Shown here: positions 6,313 through 11,014 of the stretch, piece after piece
Layout of the letters: each line of letters begins with the position of its first letter
Numbering within the stretch: the first letter of the stretch is position 1
Origin: CAYQAJ01 sp964415245
Lineage (GTDB): Bacteria > Planctomycetota > Planctomycetia > Pirellulales > Pirellulaceae
DNA length: 11,014 bases
Direction: 5' to 3'
NCBI GenBank assembly: GCA_964415245.1
Contig: CAYQAJ010000173.1
Coordinates: 1 to 11,014 of the forward strand
The notes under the pieces: generated by a model
Database searches by the model: none
Seen by the model: only the letters and a program-made list of their open reading frames with translations
What the model was told of the DNA's origin: nothing
Position numbers and translations under genes: made by a program

Positions 6313-8448
6313 TCATTCCGCCCCCGGCACCCAGAGCTTCGACTTTTCGCCGGAGGCGGGGCCTGCCTGGCCGGGCGTCCAGAGCTGCGACGTGGACGCA
6401 GCCGGTTCCCCCACTTCGGCCGCGCTCGGCGCTGGTCCGACCGCCGGCATGCCATCCTCGCCGATCAGTCCAAACCGGTTCAAGATGGAGAACAAGCTCT
6501 CCGCCACGCCCGGCTCGCGAATGTACTTGGTGCGCAGCTCCTCGAACAGGCTCTGGCACCGCTCCAGGTTCTGGTATTGAAGCTGCATGGCCAATTCGGC
6601 CAACAGCCAGGGAGCGGGTGATTGCCCTTGTGCTCGGGCCGCCTGCCGCGCGGCTTGCAGGTGGTCGGTCGCTTCCTCGAGATCCTTCGCCGTGCGGGCC
6701 AGCCAGTGGTGCGCCGCTGCCTTGTCGATTCGCTTGTCGAGGCTCTCCCGGGCAATTGCTTCGCGCGCCAGGCCGCGAATCGCCGACACCATGCCAAAGT
6801 GGTCGGCGCGCTCGTAGCAATCCAATAGGTCGTCGTCCGTGAGCTGCTGCGGCGGAAGCAGGGTGAGCCGCACCAGCGGAATCTGGCTTACGTCGACGGT
6901 GGCCGGGTCGATTGGATCGCGGGTAGGCAGGCCCAGATTCTGTCGTAGCGAGTTGAAGTCAAACTGGGTGCCGTCCGCCGTCGTTGCCATCTCGAGCAGA
7001 AGAATCGAAGCCAACACGCGAATCTGGTACGCAGGATCGGCCGCGACCTCGCGCGGCGTCCGCCCGTCGAGCGACGGCAGTGGCAGGTCGGGCCAGCGCT
7101 CCGAAAGCGTCATCTCCGTATGCTCAGCATAGAGCCGGGCCTGCACGTCGGGGGGCGTGTCCGAGGGGAGTCGCCAATTCGCGCCCAGGGCGACGCTTAC
7201 GGCGGGAATCTGATCGACCACCTCCTCGTTGGCCGGCTGCTCGGCGAGGTCGGCCAGGATTTCACCCAGTACCGTCTTCGCGGCCGCGAGGTCGTCGGTC
7301 CGGCGTGTCACGAGTTCGACGCGGGCTGCGCGATCGGTCTGCCGTCCATATACGAAGAATGTGCCCAACGCGTTAGGAATGTCGCGTACGGAAAGAGCCG
7401 CGGCCGACGCAGGGAGCGGCCGATCCAGCAAAGTGAGGGCTGCCTTGGGGCGAGGCTCCTCTTCTTCTGGGGGGAAGTGCCCGATCTCCTCCGAAACAAA
7501 GCGGCGGTCCGACAGCATGCGCTCCAGCGCCTGCCCGGCATCGGTAATGGGCTGGACCACGCGGACCACGTCGATCAGGCGGTCGTCGCGCGCCGGCTCG
7601 AGCAACTGCGCAATCGCTTCGGCCTCGACCGATTCGTCGAGTGCGAGCCCCGCGCAGGCCGCATAACGGCGCCAGGCCTCCGCGGCTCCCTCGTCGAGCC
7701 AGCTCTTCAGGATAGCGAGGTTCTTGAGCAGGGTTGGATCTTCGACATTGCTGCCAGCCGCCGATTCGAGCTTCGCCGCGGCCGCCGCCCAGGCACCGCG
7801 CCACGCCAGTTGGCGCGCGGCCTCGAAGTCGTCGGCCCAGCGACTTTCTTCCGGCGGAGGCGACAGGCTGCCGGGGTAACCCCAACCTTTGAGCAGCAGC
7901 GGCACGTCTTTCGAGCGGTGGATCTGGGCCACGATCTGGGCACTTTGCGACTCCTGCCCCTGCGAAATGGTGAGCTGAAGGAGCAGGTAGGCCAAACCGG
8001 CCGGAACGCTTCCCGCCGTCACCAGAGCCCGGCCGACCAGCCCGATAGCCTCGAACACGATCGAGTGCATGGCCTCGGTGCTGTGCTCGAGGGCCTTTTG
8101 CATCTCGGCCGCGGCTGCCTTCCCATCGCTTTGAGTCACGGCCACAATCGCCGCCGCTGCCGCTGCGACCGGATTGTCCGGCGCCTGCTGCTGGAACGTG
8201 GCAACTGTCTCGGCGGCTCCCTTCAGATCGCCCGTTTGCAATTGCGCCGTGCACTTGAGAGCCAGCAGCGCGGGGCGCGGTCCATGCTTGGCCAGGAAAC
8301 GATCGAGCAGATCGAGTCCCGCCTTCCGCTGATCGCCTTCGAGGGCGCGGGTGGCCTGGTCGAGATCGCTCACGATATCCTTCGAGCAGCAGAACTTGAG
8401 CTTCTTTCCGCTGCCGCAGGGGCAGTAGGCGTAGCCGTCCTTTGACAT
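6313..8448 (-). CDS. SEC-C zinc-motif protein with helical repeat-like body
   Basis: A 711-residue protein of unknown function. It opens with a SEC-C zinc-binding motif, C9-P-C11-GSGKKLKF-C20-C21, as at the SecA C-terminus, where it binds zinc and SecB. Residues 25-300 are Ala/Leu-rich helices suggestive of degenerate TPR-like repeats, and residues 540-660 are also helical. In between, WPDLPLPSLDGRTPREVA (452-469) resembles an LDGxTPREAA motif that I recall from other SEC-C proteins. The C-terminus carries two copies of LWxPG (LWTPG 689-693, LWVPG 705-709). There is no signal peptide or membrane segment. The start at 8448 is fixed by AAGGAG 9 bases upstream and by SEC-C motifs usually lying at a terminus; an upstream ATG at 8493 would add 15 residues. 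It sits 38 bp before ribD, with no known functional link. Confidence 0.85.
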   Translation of the reverse strand: MSKDGYAYCPCGSGKKLKFCCSKDIVSDLDQATRALEGDQRKAGLDLLDRFLAKHGPRPALLALKCTAQLQTGDLKGAAETVATFQQQAPDNPVAAAAAAIVAVTQSDGKAAAAEMQKALEHSTEAMHSIVFEAIGLVGRALVTAGSVPAGLAYLLLQLTISQGQESQSAQIVAQIHRSKDVPLLLKGWGYPGSLSPPPEESRWADDFEAARQLAWRGAWAAAAAKLESAAGSNVEDPTLLKNLAILKSWLDEGAAEAWRRYAACAGLALDESVEAEAIAQLLEPARDDRLIDVVRVVQPITDAGQALERMLSDRRFVSEEIGHFPPEEEEPRPKAALTLLDRPLPASAAALSVRDIPNALGTFFVYGRQTDRAARVELVTRRTDDLAAAKTVLGEILADLAEQPANEEVVDQIPAVSVALGANWRLPSDTPPDVQARLYAEHTEMTLSERWPDLPLPSLDGRTPREVAADPAYQIRVLASILLLEMATTADGTQFDFNSLRQNLGLPTRDPIDPATVDVSQIPLVRLTLLPPQQLTDDDLLDCYERADHFGMVSAIRGLAREAIARESLDKRIDKAAAHHWLARTAKDLEEATDHLQAARQAARAQGQSPAPWLLAELAMQLQYQNLERCQSLFEELRTKYIREPGVAESLFSILNRFGLIGEDGMPAVGPAPSAAEVGEPAASTSQLWTPGQAGPASGEKSKLWVPGAE

Positions 8449-8457
8449 GGCGCTGGG

Positions 8458-8463
8458 CTCCTT
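8458..8463 (-). promoter_or_regulatory. Shine-Dalgarno site of the SEC-C gene
   Basis: AAGGAG on the minus strand (8463-8458) is separated by 9 bases from the ATG at 8448. It decides the start in favour of MSKDGYAYCPCG over the upstream ATG at 8493. It is the only strong ribosome binding site I see among the gene starts in this window. Confidence 0.75.
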
Positions 8464-8636
8464 CGACGGCCGCGCAGGAAAGCGGCGATGCACGGCCGTG
8501 AACGCCGAATCCCTCCGACAGGGAATGCTATCGCCGGTCGCACGACGTTACGCGCGGCACTCGGCGCAAGCTATAGATGGTAACAGATTGTGGGTGTGCC
8601 GACGAGGCGGCGCACCTGGTTCAAAAGCCCGATAGC

Positions 8637-8654
8637 CGCCACATTCATGTGGCG
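8637..8654 (-). terminator. Hairpin downstream of the acyltransferase gene, possible terminator
   Basis: CGCCACA (8637-8643) and TGTGGCG (8648-8654) form a perfect 7-bp stem with a 4-base loop. It begins 13 bp after the acyltransferase stop codon (8668-8670) in the direction of transcription. The T-rich run that would complete an intrinsic terminator is not adjacent; only a TTTT occurs about 11 bases further on. It may be a weak terminator or an mRNA-stabilising 3' hairpin. Confidence 0.45.
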
Positions 8655-8667
8655 TTCGGCGTGCGCG

Positions 8668-9999
8668 TCATCTCGACGCTGCCATGGCGGGGGTTCTCGC
8701 ATTGAGCTGATCGAGCAATCCCTGCACCGCCTCTTCCATCGTGCGCGTGAGCCGCTCGACGGCGCCGCGACGATCTTCGCCGCACTGCACTTCGATGGGC
8801 TCGCCCATCAGAATCTCGACGCGTCGTCGCCCGCGGACTCGCGGCAGATCGCGGCCCAGAATGTCCTCTTCAAACTTGTCGAGCGTTTCGGCGATGCGCT
8901 CGATGCTGGAATTGCCCAACAGGTAGTCGCCGGGATAACTGTAGAGCTGCATCACAAAGAACAGATCGTCCATTTCGCCCGCCAGCGTTCGCAATCGGGA
9001 CGCAGCGTCGTTAGGGGCGTCATCCTCGTCGCGCGTCGAACGCGCCTCAGCCCCCACACGTTTGTTCGTTGCCGCGCCATCGCCGGTTGCCGCGCCATCG
9101 CCGGTTGCCGCGCCATCGTTCGTTGCGGTCGTGATGTCGGCCCGTTTGCGGATGATGCTCTGCCGCAGGGCCTTGACGCGTTCGGGCGTGGTGCCGCCGT
9201 TGTCCTTGATTCTGTGTCGACTTTCGAGCCGCGAGAGGATCGCTTGCGACAGGGCCTGCGAGCGCTCTTTCACGCTGCCCGTGAATGTGCGGCCCAGGTG
9301 GTCGATTTCCTTCAGCGCCAGAATGCACTCGGCCAGGCGGTAGAGACGCTCGGGCAGAGGGCGGTCGGGCATCGGACGCAGCAGGATCCGCTCTTCCAGC
9401 TCGAGGGCCGCCTTGGCAAGCTGCGCGCTGGGGTCGTCGACGTAGCGAAACTTGATGCCGCAAGGAATGACGACGATCGGCCGCTCGCCGCGCTTGGCCG
9501 CCGACAGGGCAATGGCCGCGGCTCCTTCGCGAAACGACGTGACGCGATCCGAAACGTGGTACACGTCCCCCTCGGGAAAGATCACCAGCGGGTAGGGCTC
9601 GCTCCGTAGCACCGCAACGCCCTGCTTGAAGGCCTGGCGGTCGTTGCTTTCGCGGTCGACGCTGAACGCGCCGAGGCGCTGCATGATCCATTGCTCGAAA
9701 CGGTTGACCATGGCGAACACCTGCCAGGCCGTCATGTAATAGGCCGGCTGGCCGATGCGGTCGAACGACGTATAAAACGCGGCCGCATCGTAGTGGACCG
9801 AGTGATTGGGCGTGATCAGCACGCCCTTTCCTTCGGCTAGAGCGCGGTGGAGATGTTCATAGCCCCGGATTTCGACGCCGGTCAACCGCTGGACGGTGCG
9901 TAGTCGCCACCAGCGGTACCAAGCGGTGAGGCGCATGAAGACGGGAGTCAGCCGTGGTTCCCACCAGCGGGGTGGATTGCCGTACGGTTGCCGATTCAT
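8668..9999 (-). CDS. PlsC-type 1-acyl-glycerol-phosphate acyltransferase family protein, extended
   Basis: A 443-residue glycerolipid acyltransferase-like protein, likely transferring an acyl group to lysophosphatidate or a similar lipid at the membrane face. The catalytic HX4D motif is H66-SVHY-D71. GAFSVDR (110-116) and FPEG (141-144) match blocks II and III, and IVVIPCGIKF (175-184) matches block IV. The usual domain therefore ends near residue 240. The rest is unusual: a charged helix, a low-complexity linker (about 285-335) containing GDGAAT repeats, and a helical region (335-435) with YSYPGDYLLG (353-362) that I do not recognise. The N-terminus is Trp/Arg-rich rather than a clear membrane helix. 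Single-domain family members are about 200-260 residues. Substrate cannot be told from sequence. The start at 9999 has no Shine-Dalgarno site but gives a sensible N-terminus. Confidence 0.85.
   Translation of the reverse strand: MNRQPYGNPPRWWEPRLTPVFMRLTAWYRWWRLRTVQRLTGVEIRGYEHLHRALAEGKGVLITPNHSVHYDAAAFYTSFDRIGQPAYYMTAWQVFAMVNRFEQWIMQRLGAFSVDRESNDRQAFKQGVAVLRSEPYPLVIFPEGDVYHVSDRVTSFREGAAAIALSAAKRGERPIVVIPCGIKFRYVDDPSAQLAKAALELEERILLRPMPDRPLPERLYRLAECILALKEIDHLGRTFTGSVKERSQALSQAILSRLESRHRIKDNGGTTPERVKALRQSIIRKRADITTATNDGAATGDGAATGDGAATNKRVGAEARSTRDEDDAPNDAASRLRTLAGEMDDLFFVMQLYSYPGDYLLGNSSIERIAETLDKFEEDILGRDLPRVRGRRRVEILMGEPIEVQCGEDRRGAVERLTRTMEEAVQGLLDQLNARTPAMAASR
9068..9121. repeat. 18-bp tandem repeat, three copies, inside the acyltransferase gene
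   Basis: Three consecutive 18-bp units lie at 9068-9085, 9086-9103 and 9104-9121. The first two are identical (starting GTTGCCGCGCCATCG) and the third differs only in its last three bases; a partial fourth (GTTGC) follows. The unit is in frame and encodes GDGAAT twice plus NDGAAT once (residues 294-311). Identical copies at the DNA level indicate recent expansion by slippage or recombination. Confidence 0.9.
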
Positions 10000-10036
10000 G
10001 GCGGATGTGCCGCAAAGTTACCGTGCGCGCTCAATC

Positions 10037-10119
10037 GTAGCTGAATTCGCAAGAATTCAGTCCTGCCGTGGCCGGATCGCGCTTCGCCCGCTCGTCGGAA
10101 TTCTTGCGAATCCCGCTAC
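10037..10119. repeat. 83-bp inverted-repeat element between transaldolase and acyltransferase genes
   Basis: The left arm (10037-10060) and right arm (10096-10119) are 24 bp each and match in inverted orientation at 21 of 24 positions. They flank a 35-bp centre rich in GC. The left arm itself is a perfect palindrome: CTGAATTC (10041-10048), GCAA, GAATTCAG (10053-10060). Transcription through it on the minus strand could fold into one long hairpin or into smaller ones. It resembles a small dispersed element of the MITE or REP kind, but copy number cannot be judged from one window. Confidence 0.75.
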
Positions 10120-10148
10120 AACCTGTAGAAGCGCGGTCAATCCGCAGC

Positions 10149-10177
10149 AGTATAACCGGTCGCGTGCCGACTGTCGG
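10149..10177 (-). promoter_or_regulatory. Candidate acyltransferase promoter overlapped by a palindrome
   Basis: On the minus strand, CCGACA (10177-10172) and TATACT (10154-10149) are 17 bp apart; the first matches 4 of 6 and the second 5 of 6 consensus bases. Transcription would start near 10142, giving a leader of about 140 nt that contains the inverted-repeat element. A 13-bp palindrome, GCCGAC-T-GTCGGC (10166-10178), overlaps the -35 hexamer and could be an operator. It also lies just past the transaldolase stop, so it may instead be a weak 3' hairpin for that gene. Confidence 0.45.
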
Positions 10178-10186
10178 CGCCGGCCG

Positions 10187-11014
10187 TCATACGCGCGCCA
10201 TCCGCTTTTCAGCGATCAGGGTAAGGAGGGCTTTCTGCGGGTCGGCGAACTTGCGAACCCCCTCGTCCATCAGCACGTCGTGCAGCCTGGCCATGTCGAC
10301 CTTTTGGTCGATCTCCGCTAGCACGCCGGGGGGCGGGAGTTGATCGACCTGCCGCGTAAATGCCAGCGTGCTGCCGGCGACTGCATCGTTGGTGGCCGGG
10401 GGATTCGTCTGGATGTCGGAGCCCGCCAACGCGGCGACGTACTTCCAGGGAGCCTCTTTCGGGTCCTTGGTGCCCGTGCTGGCGAAGACAATTTCCTGGG
10501 CCAGCGGCAGCTTCTTGTCGCGCCAGAATGCCTGGTTGTCGGCCCACATCCGCTTGGCGTTGACGATGCCCACCGCGCCTTGGGCTTCAGGCGACAATTG
10601 CGGCACGTGTTTGGCCGTATACACGTCGACCCGAGAGATAAAGATGCTGTAGACGCTTTTGAATTGGGACAGGTCTTTCCGACGCTGCGCTCCCCGCCAA
10701 ACCGCATCGCGGGCCTCGCGGTACTGATCGAGCGTGAAGATCAACGTCACGTTGAGCCGCACGCCGGCGGCGGTCAGCTCTTCCAGCGCAGCGATTCCCG
10801 CGCTCGTGGCGGGCACCTTGATGAGCCGATTCTCGTGGCCACGCGACCATTGCTTACCCAGTTCAATGTACCGGGCCACGCGCTCCTCGTGCGATGGCGC
10901 CAACTCCGAGTCTTCCAGCAGCGGGTCGAGCTCAAAGCTCACATAGCCATCGTTGCCGCCAGTTGCCTGCCACACCGGCAGGAACACCTCCTGCGCCTGG
11001 CGCACGAGAAGGTC
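10187..11014 (-). CDS. tal: Transaldolase, C-terminal part, N-terminus beyond window
   Basis: The frame is open through the right edge and gives 275 residues. Transaldolase moves a dihydroxyacetone unit between sugar phosphates (sedoheptulose 7-phosphate plus glyceraldehyde 3-phosphate to erythrose 4-phosphate plus fructose 6-phosphate) in the non-oxidative pentose phosphate pathway, in the cytoplasm. The visible part has GGNDGYVSFELDP, the IKVPAT block with the Schiff-base lysine (codon 10819-10817), GVRLNVTLIFTLDQY and FISRVDVY. The GGxDGYVS-ExxP style and insertions point to the longer transaldolase branch known from actinobacteria and others rather than the short TalC/FSA type. About 90 N-terminal residues are probably missing; that number is inferred from the family. 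The in-frame GTG at 11005 is not a likely true start, because the missing N-terminal barrel strands are needed. Confidence 0.92.
   Translation of the reverse strand, partial: DLLVRQAQEVFLPVWQATGGNDGYVSFELDPLLEDSELAPSHEERVARYIELGKQWSRGHENRLIKVPATSAGIAALEELTAAGVRLNVTLIFTLDQYREARDAVWRGAQRRKDLSQFKSVYSIFISRVDVYTAKHVPQLSPEAQGAVGIVNAKRMWADNQAFWRDKKLPLAQEIVFASTGTKDPKEAPWKYVAALAGSDIQTNPPATNDAVAGSTLAFTRQVDQLPPPGVLAEIDQKVDMARLHDVLMDEGVRKFADPQKALLTLIAEKRMARV

Noticed and set aside
6275..6820. Extension of the ribD frame by 182 codons upstream
   Set aside because: It overlaps the SEC-C coding region in another frame and lacks family similarity; RibD has normal length from 6274.
7042..7095. Calling the SEC-C protein an antitoxin because of its LDGRTPREVA block
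   Set aside because: The resemblance is short, there is no neighbouring toxin gene, and the 711-residue size does not fit that family.
8600..8655. Possible tRNA-like segment with a GGTTCAAAA stretch
   Set aside because: The flanking bases do not pair as a T stem, and no anticodon or acceptor stem can be drawn.
9068..9121. CRISPR-like array
   Set aside because: The 18-bp units are directly adjacent with no spacers and are in frame within a coding region.

Overview
The window is GC-rich DNA from a bacterium that is most likely a planctomycete, probably Pirellulales-like. The grounds are a large membrane-anchored Ser/Thr kinase fused to WD40 repeats, which carries the N-terminal lead-in and the 'RGLVLGNYVLLDQIGQGGMGEVFKAEHRRMKR' style of kinase start typical of that phylum. 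Other signs are an FHA protein nearby, a SEC-C protein with a planctomycete-like tail, sparse Shine-Dalgarno sites, and gene-poor spacers holding palindromic repeats. The lineage is inferred from protein style; there is no 16S rRNA gene here.

Layout from left to right. (1) The 5' three quarters of a tRNA-Arg(UCG) gene on the minus strand runs off the left edge. It has its own promoter, which diverges from the promoter of the next gene. (2) An FHA-domain protein lies on the plus strand (244-912). (3) Convergent with it is a 1263-residue kinase-WD40 protein on the minus strand (1003-4794). (4) A spacer of about 370 bp follows, with the kinase promoter, a 100-N assembly gap and a palindromic repeat. 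(5) ribD (5165-6274) and, 38 bp upstream of it, a 711-residue SEC-C protein (6313-8448) lie on the minus strand and probably form one transcription unit. (6) Next on the minus strand are a PlsC-type acyltransferase (8668-9999) and a transaldolase cut by the right edge (10187-11014). The spacer between these two holds an 83-bp inverted-repeat structure and a candidate promoter.

How the genes may work together. The FHA protein (phosphothreonine reader) and the kinase (phosphothreonine writer) are a natural signalling pair, although their convergent orientation means they are not co-transcribed. RibD (riboflavin synthesis), the acyltransferase (phospholipid or lipid acylation) and transaldolase (pentose phosphate pathway) look like housekeeping metabolism with no evident shared pathway. 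I see no phage, transposase, CRISPR array or secretion or defence cluster.

The most notable items are the kinase's 14 WD repeats, which fit two seven-bladed propellers; the inverted-repeat element in the presumed acyltransferase leader; an in-frame 18-bp tandem repeat inside the acyltransferase; the SEC-C protein with a duplicated LWxPG tail; and an assembly gap whose two flanks share 16 identical end bases, suggesting the N block is artificial.
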